From positions 1,912,501 through 1,976,500 of the forward strand of contig NZ_AP023321.1 of NCBI RefSeq assembly GCF_015140235.1: a DNA stretch of 64,000 nt, written 5' to 3'. Shown piece after piece: positions 47,938-56,692 of the stretch. The first letter of the stretch is position 1. The number at the start of each line of letters is the position of its first letter. The translations under genes and the position numbers were made by a program. Origin of the DNA: Solibaculum mannosilyticum. GTDB taxonomy: Bacteria; Bacillota; Clostridia; Oscillospirales; Acutalibacteraceae. The notes below the pieces were generated by a model. It did not search any database. It was not told where the DNA came from and saw only the letters and a list, made by a program, of their open reading frames with translations.

Positions 47938-49434
47938 ATGTTTCGTATTGGGGAAAAATTTTCCTCCTGTTTTATTTGGTTTATTTATGGCTTATATTTT
48001 ATTTTTATTGCAGCAATTCTTGTTTTTACTGTCGTAGGCCCAGAGGTAGAATATTTTCCCCTCCGTATGTTCATCATGGTTGTAGCAGGTATTCTAGCTA
48101 TTTTTCTTCTATTATGGTTGTATAATACTAAATTAAAAAAACCGTTAGAAAAAGTTTCTCATCCTACAGTTGTATTAATATTATTTCTAATCTGTTTGTT
48201 CGTAAAACTGACTATTGTATTTTGTTTTTCCGTCGAGCCTCGTGTAGACTACGCCACCTTTTACAATACAGCAGTGAGTTTAAGTCGCGGCGAGCTCCCA
48301 TCCAACGCTCGTTATTTAGCTCTTTTCCCCCATATTTTCGGCTATTCGTCTTTTATGAGCCTTTTTTATAAAATCTTTGGTACGAGCTATCTGATAGCTC
48401 CTATTGTAAATGCGGTTCTTTCTTCTCTTTCTATATTCTTCTTCTATTATATAGGTTGTTGCATTATATCTAAAACAGGTGGTATTTTTTCCTGTATTAT
48501 TTGGATCTTCTTGCCTTCTCAAAGTTTTTACAATATATATGTGTTGTCCGAGCCTTTATATACACTGGAACTTTTGATCGCTTTCTCCCTTATAATCTTT
48601 CTAAGTAAACGTTTAGCAAAAACTTCTTATCCTATTTGTTTGGGAATTTCTATTCTTTTAGCCCTTGTTCTGCAACTTATCAATATGTCCCGTCCTATCG
48701 CTTATATTCCTATCATTGCTTTCTTCTTATGGTTCTTTTTGGTTTGTACAGATCATTTCTCAATAAAAAAGTTGTTGGCTAAAAAAGCTATCATATTTGC
48801 TGTTATGATGACTTTTTTTATAATTTTCTCCTCTTTAGGAAACTGGTTTTTGGAAAAGAAAATTGGAGAAGCTCCAGCTACAGCTCCTGGTTATAACATA
48901 TATGTGGGCTTTAATGAAAAATCTTCAGGAATGTGGAATCAAGGCGATTCGGCATTGCTTTATTCCTACAGTGATCGCCCGGGATGGACTGCGGAACAGA
49001 CACAGCAACAAATGCTGGCGGAAGCTAAAAATCGTATTTTATATGATAACATTAATTTCCCAAATTTATTTTTCCAAAAATTCCTAATACTTTGGGTAAA
49101 CGATCAGTCGTGTATCGATTATTCATCTGATGTTCTTCCTTCTGTCCAAAACCTCCGTGCTATATGCAATGCATATTATTATATTTTGCTTCTTCTTAAT
49201 TTAATTGGTATATGTGTTGCTATCCGTAAAAAAGAAAAATCAGCTTTCTTTCTAATTTGTATTTTTATGGTGGGGCTTACTCTAGCTCAAATGTTAGTGG
49301 AAGTTGCTCCACGTTATCACTATTCCGGTCTTCTTACTTTCACCCTCGTGGGAAGTTACTGTCTTGCCCATCTAGCTCAATGGATGCACTCCATTCCTCG
49401 AAAAAGGAAGCAAAATCTATCCACCAAAATTTAA
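47938..49434 (+). CDS. AT-rich polytopic membrane protein, GT-C glycosyltransferase-like
   Basis: A 498-residue integral membrane protein with about eleven or twelve predicted helices. The layout resembles GT-C glycosyltransferases (GT39/ArnT/PMT-like, using polyprenyl-phosphate sugars): first helices, then a large outer loop starting VEPRVDYATFYNTAVSLSRGELP. The Asp after the first long hydrophobic pair (VDYATF) is in the place of the catalytic Asp of that superfamily. A ~60-residue soluble domain (YNIYVGFNEKSSGMWNQGDS...) lies before the last helices. Assignment to a family is tentative. Base composition is strikingly AT-rich, with frequent TTT/ATA codons, unlike neighbouring genes. AAAGGGAG precedes the ATG. 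It has its own promoter and terminator, so it is a one-gene unit. Confidence 0.6.
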   Translation: MFRIGEKFSSCFIWFIYGLYFIFIAAILVFTVVGPEVEYFPLRMFIMVVAGILAIFLLLWLYNTKLKKPLEKVSHPTVVLILFLICLFVKLTIVFCFSVEPRVDYATFYNTAVSLSRGELPSNARYLALFPHIFGYSSFMSLFYKIFGTSYLIAPIVNAVLSSLSIFFFYYIGCCIISKTGGIFSCIIWIFLPSQSFYNIYVLSEPLYTLELLIAFSLIIFLSKRLAKTSYPICLGISILLALVLQLINMSRPIAYIPIIAFFLWFFLVCTDHFSIKKLLAKKAIIFAVMMTFFIIFSSLGNWFLEKKIGEAPATAPGYNIYVGFNEKSSGMWNQGDSALLYSYSDRPGWTAEQTQQQMLAEAKNRILYDNINFPNLFFQKFLILWVNDQSCIDYSSDVLPSVQNLRAICNAYYYILLLLNLIGICVAIRKKEKSAFFLICIFMVGLTLAQMLVEVAPRYHYSGLLTFTLVGSYCLAHLAQWMHSIPRKRKQNLSTKI

Positions 49435-49437
49435 GTA

Positions 49438-49475
49438 AAACCCCCCCATTGTTCTAGAACAATGGGGGTGTTTTA
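49438..49475. terminator. Bidirectional terminator
   Basis: A 17-base-pair near-perfect stem with arms ACCCCC...ATTGTTCT and AGAACAAT...GGGGGT around position 49457, flanked by AAAA and TTTT. It serves the membrane protein gene (+) and the nitroreductase (-). Confidence 0.85.
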
Positions 49476-49534
49476 CTCCTATCTAATTTTTAGGCAACAT
49501 AGAAGAAATCCACTGCTTTTGTTTTGCGTCATCA

Positions 49535-50086
49535 TTATCGTACAACAAAGGTGACGCCTTCTTTACGGGGTGTAGGATTCGGCTGTTCCTTCGGCAGCCC
49601 CACCGTTACACAGCACATAATCCTATAATCTCCGGAGACTCCCAGACGTTTAACCATTTGTCTGCCTTTCTCCCCATCGACATAAGGATCTGCCAGACCG
49701 ATATAGCAGGAGCCAAGACCCATAGCATGGGCGGCAATTTGGATATTCTCAGCCGCTACTGCACAATCCTGTATCGCGTATTTACTGTAGGCTGGACCGC
49801 ACACGACAAATACAGTAGGGGCATGGAAAAACACATGAAAATCCGGTACACTGGCCTCTTCCCGGTACAATGGGTCACTTAAAAGCATCGTTTGCACATC
49901 TTTGGAAATCTCATCCAATAGAGCGCGGTTTTGTACTGCTACCGTCACCCGCTCCTGCCGATCGTAGGCATTTGGCGCCATGGCAGCTGTTTGAAGCAAA
50001 ACCTGCAATTGCTCTTCTGTAATCTGTTCCTTATCGTATTGACGCACACTCCTGCGTTTCAAAATACTCCGAATCACTTGGTTCAT
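49535..50086 (-). CDS. Nitroreductase-family flavoprotein
   Basis: A 183-residue FMN-dependent nitroreductase-family protein. The FMN phosphate-binding RRSVRQYD lies near the N-terminus, followed by LLQTAAMAPNAYDRQ, and GLGSCYIG occurs in the C-terminal half. Such enzymes use NAD(P)H to reduce nitro compounds, quinones or flavins; the natural substrate is not deducible. The start has AAGGAG ahead and lies 15 bases after the carboxypeptidase stop, so the two are cotranscribed, though no functional link is apparent. Confidence 0.9.
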   Translation of the reverse strand: MNQVIRSILKRRSVRQYDKEQITEEQLQVLLQTAAMAPNAYDRQERVTVAVQNRALLDEISKDVQTMLLSDPLYREEASVPDFHVFFHAPTVFVVCGPAYSKYAIQDCAVAAENIQIAAHAMGLGSCYIGLADPYVDGEKGRQMVKRLGVSGDYRIMCCVTVGLPKEQPNPTPRKEGVTFVVR

Positions 50087-50101
50087 TTTTCTCTCCTTTT
50101 A

Positions 50102-51454
50102 TTAAAGCTTCCGGCCGCGGCGTGACTTCGATTTCACACGGTCGCTTTTTTTCCGGTGAATGTTGATGGCGATGGATACAATAATATACAATACCACCAG
50201 CGACACAATTCCTATGATGACCGCCTTAAACCAGAAGGAATTGACAATATCGTCGATCATCTTCATGTAGTAGAGGGATTGGCTGCGGTTGACAGATTCC
50301 CCTGCCACAAGATCTACCTGTCCGATTTTTTCACCACTGAGCATAAGATCGGCTGTCCCAAGTACATCCCCCTTTTTCACCGGGGCGTCGACGCTCTCGG
50401 GTAAATTGGGCACCAGCAGGATACTGGAGCTTTCCACCGATGACGGTACCAAAGAGGACATCTCCTGGGAAGGATAAGCCAATACCGTATCCTTTTCCTC
50501 TCCCAAATTGACCTTTACATCCCCAGCCGGCTTGTCCACATCCACAAGGGTCTTTACCTGAAATGCCGGTAAGACCCATTCATAGATTTGTTTGGCCTCC
50601 TTAAAGTTGATGTAACCCTCTAATTTATTGCCGTTTTCATCCTCCGTAGGCGCTCCAAGCTGAATAAGAAGATAATTATAGCCGTCTTTGGAGGCGGTGG
50701 AAACCAAGCAGCGGCCGGCATCACCCGTATAGCCGGTCTTAATGCCTTTGACGTAACTATAATAGTATTCGCCGCCAACGCCTTTGTCCATCAACAGATT
50801 GGTGGTGATGAGGGTGCGTTCAGGGGTCAGATTGGTCGCCGGCATCGTATAACGGGCAGTGGAGCAGATCTCCATGAAATAAGGAAGATCCATAGCGTTT
50901 TTCACAATCTTATAAATATCCCGGGCGGTGCTGTACTGGTTGGGATCGTCCAGACCATGGGCATTCTCATAATGGGTATTGGTGCACCCCAGTTCCTCCA
51001 TCCGCTTGTTCATCTGTTCCACAAACTCATCAATATGGCCGCCGCTGACAAAATCCGCCACGGCATTGGCCCCTTCACAGGCCGACTTAACCATCGTACA
51101 ATACAAAAGCTCCCGGAGGGTAACCTCTTCCCCTTCCTTAAGATTCGCATTGGAATAGCCTGTCCCCAAATCGTCAAAGATCCGTTTGTTCAGGGTGGTC
51201 TGTTCGTCCAGGCGATCGGCGCACTGTTCCAATGCCAACATTGTGGTGGTAATTTTAGTCAGCGACGCCGGTGCCCGACGTTCATCGGCATTTTTCTCAT
51301 AGACAATGGTATCGGTATCCAAATTGACCAATAAAACCGATTCGGTCTGCACCTCAAAGGGCGGTTCATAGGCCGCCGATCCGCTGATGGGGATGGCAAA
51401 AAAGGTGAATATCAGCAAGGCGCAAAGCAAAAACGCCTTTTTTTTCATAGACAT
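50102..51454 (-). CDS. dacA: D-alanyl-D-alanine carboxypeptidase (DacA/DacF type)
   Basis: A 450-residue low-molecular-weight penicillin-binding protein that trims the terminal D-Ala of peptidoglycan stem peptides. Signal peptide about 1-28; S-x-x-K is Ser64-Lys67 (SLTK); K-T-G is 239-241 (KTGYTG). The second motif, normally S-x-N, reads Ser124-Ala-Cys126 (SACEGAN). A beta-rich C-terminal domain and a membrane helix (about 410-432) with a basic tail KSKSRRGRKL follow. The C-terminal helix is longer than the amphipathic anchor of E. coli DacA. GGAGG stands eight bases before the ATG, downstream of a palindromic promoter shared with the divergent phosphoesterase operon. Confidence 0.93.
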   Translation of the reverse strand: MSMKKKAFLLCALLIFTFFAIPISGSAAYEPPFEVQTESVLLVNLDTDTIVYEKNADERRAPASLTKITTTMLALEQCADRLDEQTTLNKRIFDDLGTGYSNANLKEGEEVTLRELLYCTMVKSACEGANAVADFVSGGHIDEFVEQMNKRMEELGCTNTHYENAHGLDDPNQYSTARDIYKIVKNAMDLPYFMEICSTARYTMPATNLTPERTLITTNLLMDKGVGGEYYYSYVKGIKTGYTGDAGRCLVSTASKDGYNYLLIQLGAPTEDENGNKLEGYINFKEAKQIYEWVLPAFQVKTLVDVDKPAGDVKVNLGEEKDTVLAYPSQEMSSLVPSSVESSSILLVPNLPESVDAPVKKGDVLGTADLMLSGEKIGQVDLVAGESVNRSQSLYYMKMIDDIVNSFWFKAVIIGIVSLVVLYIIVSIAINIHRKKSDRVKSKSRRGRKL

Positions 51455-51466
51455 TTCCTCCCAATG

Positions 51467-51493
51467 TGATATACTAATAAGTACAGTATATCA
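51467..51493. promoter_or_regulatory. Symmetric divergent promoter, dacA / sbcDC operon
   Basis: A perfect nine-base inverted repeat, TGATATACT (51467-51475) and AGTATATCA (51485-51493). Each arm read outward is an extended -10 (TGA-TATACT), one per strand. -35 matches are poor for both. Confidence 0.55.
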
Positions 51494-51651
51494 GCATTCC
51501 CTTAAAATGAAAAGCAGTTTTTTGGTCCTATCCGCTCTTTCTGCCGCTCTTTTCCTGCTGGAATTTGACGGTAAATGCGGTCTGATCGGCTGAGGCTGGA
51601 TTTTATATTTTTTATATGCACCATTCGAGATTTTCTACGGAGGGATTCCAT

Positions 51652-52362
51652 TTGGTCTACGTCACTGGCGATATCCATGGCGATATCACCCGCTTCTCCG
51701 AAAAGGAGCTGAAACTTTTAAAAAAACAAGATACTCTTATCATTTGCGGCGATTTTGGTTTTATCTGGAACGGATCCAAGTCGGAACAGAGGACGTTAAA
51801 ACAGCTTAACAAGTCGCCGTACACCATCGCTTTTCTGGACGGAACCCATGAAAACTTTGATCTTCTAGAAGAATATCCCGTCCGGGAGTGGAACGGCGGC
51901 CGCGTCCATCAGATTATGGACAACATCGTTCACCTGATGCGCGGGGAGATCTATAACATCGAGGGCATGGATATTTTCACCTTTGGCGGCGGGGAAAGTC
52001 CCGACCGGGATCTGCGCCGCGATTTGAGCAGAGACGGTGAAGCCATGTGGTGGCAGCGGGAAATGCCTTCCTCCCAGGAAGTACAGCACAGCGCTCAGAA
52101 TTTAGAAAATCACAATCTGACGGTGGACTTCATTCTCACCCATGAGCCTCCTGCCTCCATCAAGCATTTCCTCAATCTGGACGGCAGTCAGACTCATATT
52201 TTAAACACCTACTTCGATGAGATCAGTAAAACTTGTCAGTTTAAGAGGTGGTTCTTCGGCAGCTGCCACATTGACAAACCGGTTTCACAGCGTCACACCG
52301 CTATTTTCCGCGATGTCACTCCCCTCAATCCCCCGGTAAAACGCCAGAGGAGGCGCTCATGA
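51652..52362 (+). CDS. Calcineurin-like metallophosphoesterase
   Basis: A 236-residue metallophosphoesterase. Motifs are VTGDIHGD at the N-terminus, CGDFGF, a GTHEN-type motif (FLDGTHENFD) replacing GNHD, and THEPPAS. The dinuclear metal site appears complete except that the final GHxH-type segment reads GSCHID. The substrate is unknown. I choose the TTG start (51652) because GGAGGG stands seven bases ahead; an ATG at 51616 has no ribosome site. The stop overlaps the sbcD ATG (ATGA), so it is part of the sbcDC operon and may take part in nucleic acid metabolism. Confidence 0.85.
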   Translation: MVYVTGDIHGDITRFSEKELKLLKKQDTLIICGDFGFIWNGSKSEQRTLKQLNKSPYTIAFLDGTHENFDLLEEYPVREWNGGRVHQIMDNIVHLMRGEIYNIEGMDIFTFGGGESPDRDLRRDLSRDGEAMWWQREMPSSQEVQHSAQNLENHNLTVDFILTHEPPASIKHFLNLDGSQTHILNTYFDEISKTCQFKRWFFGSCHIDKPVSQRHTAIFRDVTPLNPPVKRQRRRS

Positions 52363-53519
52363 AAATCCTGCACACATCCGATTGGCATTTGGGACGAGTG
52401 CTGTATTCCCATTCCCTTTTGTCTGAACAGCAGCATTTTGTGGAGGATTTCTTTCTCCCTTTGGTGGAACGGGAAAAACCTGATCTTGTCATTTTGGCCG
52501 GCGATATCTTTGACCGTAAAATCGCACCGGTGGAGGCCATCCGTCTTTTTGACCAATTCGTCACCTATATGTGCGCCGATTTGAGTATTCCGCTGGCTGT
52601 CATCACCGGCAACCACGACGGCGCCGACCGTATCTCCATAGGCTCCCGACTGCTTGCAGACCGGGGGCTTTATCTTGTTTCCCGTTTGGAACAAGGCCTT
52701 ACTCCTTTTCTCCTCAAAGACGATTACGGCCCCATCCAGCTTTGGATGCTGCCTTATTTTGATCCGGCTATGGCCCGGGACGCTATGAACGATCCCTCTA
52801 TCGAGGGCTTCGGCGGAGCTTATAAAGCCGTCTTGGACGATATCCGGCAAAGGATGGATCCTGCCGCACGCCAGATTTTAGTGGCACACTGTTTTGTCGC
52901 CGGCAGTTCGGTCAGCGATTCCGAATCCCCTCTCTACATAGGTGGATCAGGCGAAGTGGATGCCGGTCTTTTTGCAGGATTCCATTATGTGGCGCTGGGG
53001 CATCTGCACGCGCCTCAGTATCCCCGCCCCTTTATCCGTTACGCCGGCTCTCCCTTAAAGTATTCCTTTGACGAGGAGCATCAAAGAAAATCGGTATCCT
53101 TAGTCCAATTGACGGACAAGCTTTCGGTCAAGGATATCCCTGTCACCGGTGTACGGGACGTCCGCACTGTCACCGGGACTCTGGAAGAACTCCTCGCCCA
53201 ATCCAGCAGGGATACTCATCGGGACGATTTTATTTACGCTTATCTTACCGATGAAGGTCCTGTATTTGAACCTATGGCTCGTCTGCGGGAGGGATATCCC
53301 AATATTCTAGGGCTGGAAAGCAATTGGCTCACGTCGAGTACCGTGAACGTCGAACGGCGGGATCTCCGGGAATCCCTTCGGAAGCAAGGTACGAGCAGCG
53401 ATTTTACCATCTTCTCCTCCTTTCTCGCCCAGGTATGCGGTACCCAGGCCGATGCTCAAACAGAAGAGTTATTCCGCGCTATTTATCGGGAGACTCTGGG
53501 AGAGGAGGCCGGTACATGA
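52359..53519 (+). CDS. sbcD: Nuclease SbcD (Mre11-like)
   Basis: A 386-residue Mre11-type nuclease subunit. All phosphoesterase motifs are visible: SDWHLGR (7-13), AGDIFDR, TGNHDG, VAHCF and GHLHAPQ. With SbcC it opens hairpins and protein-blocked DNA ends. It begins within the stop of the phosphoesterase gene and ends within the start of sbcC, both as ATGA overlaps, indicating tight translational coupling for stoichiometric complex assembly. Length is in the family range. Confidence 0.96.
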   Translation: MKILHTSDWHLGRVLYSHSLLSEQQHFVEDFFLPLVEREKPDLVILAGDIFDRKIAPVEAIRLFDQFVTYMCADLSIPLAVITGNHDGADRISIGSRLLADRGLYLVSRLEQGLTPFLLKDDYGPIQLWMLPYFDPAMARDAMNDPSIEGFGGAYKAVLDDIRQRMDPAARQILVAHCFVAGSSVSDSESPLYIGGSGEVDAGLFAGFHYVALGHLHAPQYPRPFIRYAGSPLKYSFDEEHQRKSVSLVQLTDKLSVKDIPVTGVRDVRTVTGTLEELLAQSSRDTHRDDFIYAYLTDEGPVFEPMARLREGYPNILGLESNWLTSSTVNVERRDLRESLRKQGTSSDFTIFSSFLAQVCGTQADAQTEELFRAIYRETLGEEAGT

Positions 53520-56500
53520 GACCCCTTAAAATCGTCATGCAGGCCTTCGGCCCCTATTTGAACCGCTGTGAAGTTGACTTTTCCCGTCTGGGGAAATCGA
53601 AGCTCTTTCTGATCGCCGGTCCAACCGGCAGCGGCAAGACCACTATTTTGGACGCCATGAGTTTTGCCCTTTATGGGGAATCCACCGGCTCTCTGCGCAA
53701 ATGGAAAGAGATGCGTCACACCGCCGCACCTCAGTCGGTTCCTACATTGACTGAGGTGGAATTCTCCTTGGGACAAGAAGCCTACCGCTTTGCCCGTTCC
53801 TACAGCCAGCGCACCGTGAAAAAGCGAGCCGGCGGTACCGAGCTCAAAATTGAAACCGAGGCAAGCTGTTATCATTGGCAGAAGGGGCATTGGAAACTTA
53901 TGGATTCCGGACCTCGAGTATCCGCCATCGCCAAGGAACTTTTGGGATTTACTCACGATCAGTTTTCTCAGGTCATTGTCCTTCCTCAGGGGGAATTCCG
54001 CAAATTGTTGGTTGCCAGCTCCACAGAAAAGGAGTCTATCTTAGAGACCCTGTTTGCCACAGGACGGTGGAAACAAGTGACAGCCGCCGTCGTAGCCGCC
54101 GCCGATCAGCTCAAGAGACAACTGACCGCAGCGTCGGAAGAAAGGCAGAATCTGCTTCGGTTGGAGCAAGTGGATTGCTTCGACGCCCTGAAACAAAAGC
54201 TTCTGGAGCAGGAAACGGCTTTCTCTGAAAAAAAGAAACAGTCCCTTCTTTTGGAACAACAGCTCTCTGCGGCTCAGGAGGCCCTGCGCCAAGGACTGGC
54301 CCTCCACGAACAGTATGAGTGTCTTTCTAAGGCAAAAGAAAGACTTTCTTCCATGGAAAGCAACCGCTCCTCCATCGAGGAAATGCGGGTTAGACTGGAG
54401 CATGCCAGACGCGCTGCATCCCTTCATCCCTATTGGTCGGCCTGCCAATCGGCTCAAAGCATCTATCAGCAAAAGAAGTCGGATCTCGAGGCGGCCATCC
54501 GCTCCCTCAAGGAGGCTGAAGAAGAATATCAATCGGCCGGGGAGAAAGCAAAACAGTTGCCCTCCTTTCAGGAACGGGCTGAAGCAGAGTCGGGACGAAT
54601 AGCACTTCTGACCCGTTCCGTAGAACAGTGCCAGCGTTTGGAAAACGCCCGGCAAAACCGAGCTTCCTTGCAGTCTCAAGTAACTGTCCTCCATTCCCAG
54701 CAGCAAAGCTTAGCGGAGGAATGCTCCCAATTGGACGCCCGCCTGCAAAAGGCTCAACAGTTCCTTCAGGAGCAGTTTGACCAGATCATCTCCCGTATTC
54801 CCCTTCTCACCGCTCAGGTACAGGAATTACAGACAGCTGTCAAGGAACGGGACGCTGTGAAACGATTGGAGCAGGAGGTCATCAAAGCCCAATACGCCTA
54901 TGGTATGGCAGGACAGGAAGTCGAGGATGCCCGTATCTCTTCCGTAGCGGCGGACAACGCTTATCTTTTGATGGAAAAGGCCGCTCAGGCTGACGCCGCT
55001 TATTGGCTTGCCAGCTCCCTCCTTCCAGATGAACCGTGCCCTGTATGCGGGTCTACTTCCCACCCGGCTTTGGCCGTCCCTGCCGGCGGCGTCCCCGCCC
55101 CACAGCAGCTGGAAGCTTGCCGCACTGCCAAACAACAGGCTGCCGAGGCTTTCCAGAGGGCGGAGTCGAAGCTTCAACAGAAAAAAATAGTGCTGGAAAA
55201 TGCCCAAAGCCAATGGCAAGAGGCAAACGAGATATTCTCCCGCCGGGGAATCGATGCCCGGACATTGAACGCCACGCTGGAGCGTACCCAATGTCAATTG
55301 GACAACGCGCAGGCTGAGGAGCAAAAACGTCCCGGATACGAAAAAGCCCGGGATAAAATCCAGGCAAAACTGCAGTTAAGATCGGCTGATCTGGATCGAT
55401 GCCGTCAGGAGGTCTCCCAGGCAGAGCAACGTCTGGCTGCCGCCATCGCCGCTCAGGAGGAGCTTTCCCAGTCGTTGTCCGGCGCCAAAGGAAACGCATC
55501 CGATTATCAAAAACAGCTTTTAGCAGCCAAGCATCTGCATGAATCCCTAAAAAAGCAGATCGAGTCCATCCAAACCGCACTGCAAGAAGCTCGAGTAGAG
55601 CATACCAAATCCCTCCAGGCCCATGCCGCCGCTCAGAAAGCCTTAGAGGAATCGATCTCACATTTCGAGCAATGCCGTCGGGAATGGGAAACGCAATGTC
55701 TTTCCCTCGGCGTCGCCCCGGATGAAAAGCATCACGATTTCTATCTGCCAAAAGAAGAAATGGAATCGTTGGAACAGCGTATCCTGCAGTTCGACCGCAG
55801 CTATGATCTGACCAAGTCCCAGACAAAGGATCTGGAGCAGCAGTTGGACGGAAGCTCCCCTCCCGATCTGGACGCTCTGCGCACGCGGCAGCAGGAGGCT
55901 CAATTGCAAAAATCCCAGTCGGATACCGAACTCGGTTCTCTTCAAGCTCGGACTGCCTCCCTGAAAAGAACCTGCGAACAGTTAGACGACTGCATCAAAC
56001 GCACCGCTGAATTGGAGCAGCAGTACACTCGCACCGGCGGCTTGGGACAACTGCTTTCCGGTAAAAATCCTCTCAAAACTCCCATCCATCAATTTGTATT
56101 GGGCGTTCTGCTGGACGACGTTGTGCGCACCGCCAATCTCTATTTCATCCGCCTCAGCCGCGGACAATACAGCCTTATCCGTCAGGATTCCCAGGGTGGG
56201 CAGGGATTCCGCGGGCTGGATCTTTACGTCAACGACGCCCATCGAGGCGGCACCCGTTCGGTGAAAACCCTGTCGGGCGGTGAGCTGTTCTTGGCCTCTC
56301 TATCCCTGGCCTTTGGTCTGTCCGATGTGGTACAGAGCATGGCCGGCGGCGTTCATCTGGACGCCATCTTCATCGATGAGGGGTTTGGTACGCTGGACAT
56401 GGAGACCTTGGAGGCGGCCATGCGGGCGCTGGACGATATCCAAGCCTCCGGACGTCTGGTGGGCATTATCTCTCACGTCCGGGAACTGCGGGACCGCATC

Positions 56501-56569
56501 CCCATGCGCATCGAAGTATCCCCCGATCCCCACGGAGGAAGCTCCCTACAGTGGAAAAACGACGTCTAA
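53516..56569 (+). CDS. sbcC: Exonuclease subunit SbcC (Rad50-like)
   Basis: A 1017-residue SMC-like ATPase. Walker A is GPTGSGKTT near residue 37. Long coiled coils (about 190-480 and 540-830) flank the zinc hook CPVC (Cys508, Cys511), which dimerises two molecules. The C-terminal ABC half has the signature KTLSGGELFLASLSLA and Walker B IFIDEGFGTLD. It is the ATPase partner of SbcD. The start is ATG 53516, overlapping the sbcD stop; the reading frame is open further upstream, but only this start has GAGGAGG ahead and the family N-terminus MRPLKIVMQAFGPY. Confidence 0.96.
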   Translation: MRPLKIVMQAFGPYLNRCEVDFSRLGKSKLFLIAGPTGSGKTTILDAMSFALYGESTGSLRKWKEMRHTAAPQSVPTLTEVEFSLGQEAYRFARSYSQRTVKKRAGGTELKIETEASCYHWQKGHWKLMDSGPRVSAIAKELLGFTHDQFSQVIVLPQGEFRKLLVASSTEKESILETLFATGRWKQVTAAVVAAADQLKRQLTAASEERQNLLRLEQVDCFDALKQKLLEQETAFSEKKKQSLLLEQQLSAAQEALRQGLALHEQYECLSKAKERLSSMESNRSSIEEMRVRLEHARRAASLHPYWSACQSAQSIYQQKKSDLEAAIRSLKEAEEEYQSAGEKAKQLPSFQERAEAESGRIALLTRSVEQCQRLENARQNRASLQSQVTVLHSQQQSLAEECSQLDARLQKAQQFLQEQFDQIISRIPLLTAQVQELQTAVKERDAVKRLEQEVIKAQYAYGMAGQEVEDARISSVAADNAYLLMEKAAQADAAYWLASSLLPDEPCPVCGSTSHPALAVPAGGVPAPQQLEACRTAKQQAAEAFQRAESKLQQKKIVLENAQSQWQEANEIFSRRGIDARTLNATLERTQCQLDNAQAEEQKRPGYEKARDKIQAKLQLRSADLDRCRQEVSQAEQRLAAAIAAQEELSQSLSGAKGNASDYQKQLLAAKHLHESLKKQIESIQTALQEARVEHTKSLQAHAAAQKALEESISHFEQCRREWETQCLSLGVAPDEKHHDFYLPKEEMESLEQRILQFDRSYDLTKSQTKDLEQQLDGSSPPDLDALRTRQQEAQLQKSQSDTELGSLQARTASLKRTCEQLDDCIKRTAELEQQYTRTGGLGQLLSGKNPLKTPIHQFVLGVLLDDVVRTANLYFIRLSRGQYSLIRQDSQGGQGFRGLDLYVNDAHRGGTRSVKTLSGGELFLASLSLAFGLSDVVQSMAGGVHLDAIFIDEGFGTLDMETLEAAMRALDDIQASGRLVGIISHVRELRDRIPMRIEVSPDPHGGSSLQWKNDV

Positions 56570-56654
56570 TGGCATTTTGCCCTTGCTTCCCCCATGGATT
56601 TTACGATTATTTTACGTGATTTACAAAAAAGACATGGATTTTTTCCTGTTTTAT

Positions 56655-56662
56655 GGTATAAT
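56655..56662 (+). promoter_or_regulatory. Extended -10 promoter of secA
   Basis: TGG-TATAAT with TATAAT at 56657-56662, about 30 bases before the secA start. The -35 is poor, as expected for extended -10 promoters. Confidence 0.5.
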
Positions 56663-56692
56663 ATTCTGGATTATTTATCTGAGGTGATTCCC

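Noticed and set aside
47633-49434. Integrative element at the tRNA-Ala gene
   Set aside because: The AT-rich gene lies on the 5' side of the tRNA. No integrase and no repeat of the tRNA 3' end were found, so there is no sign of an attachment site.
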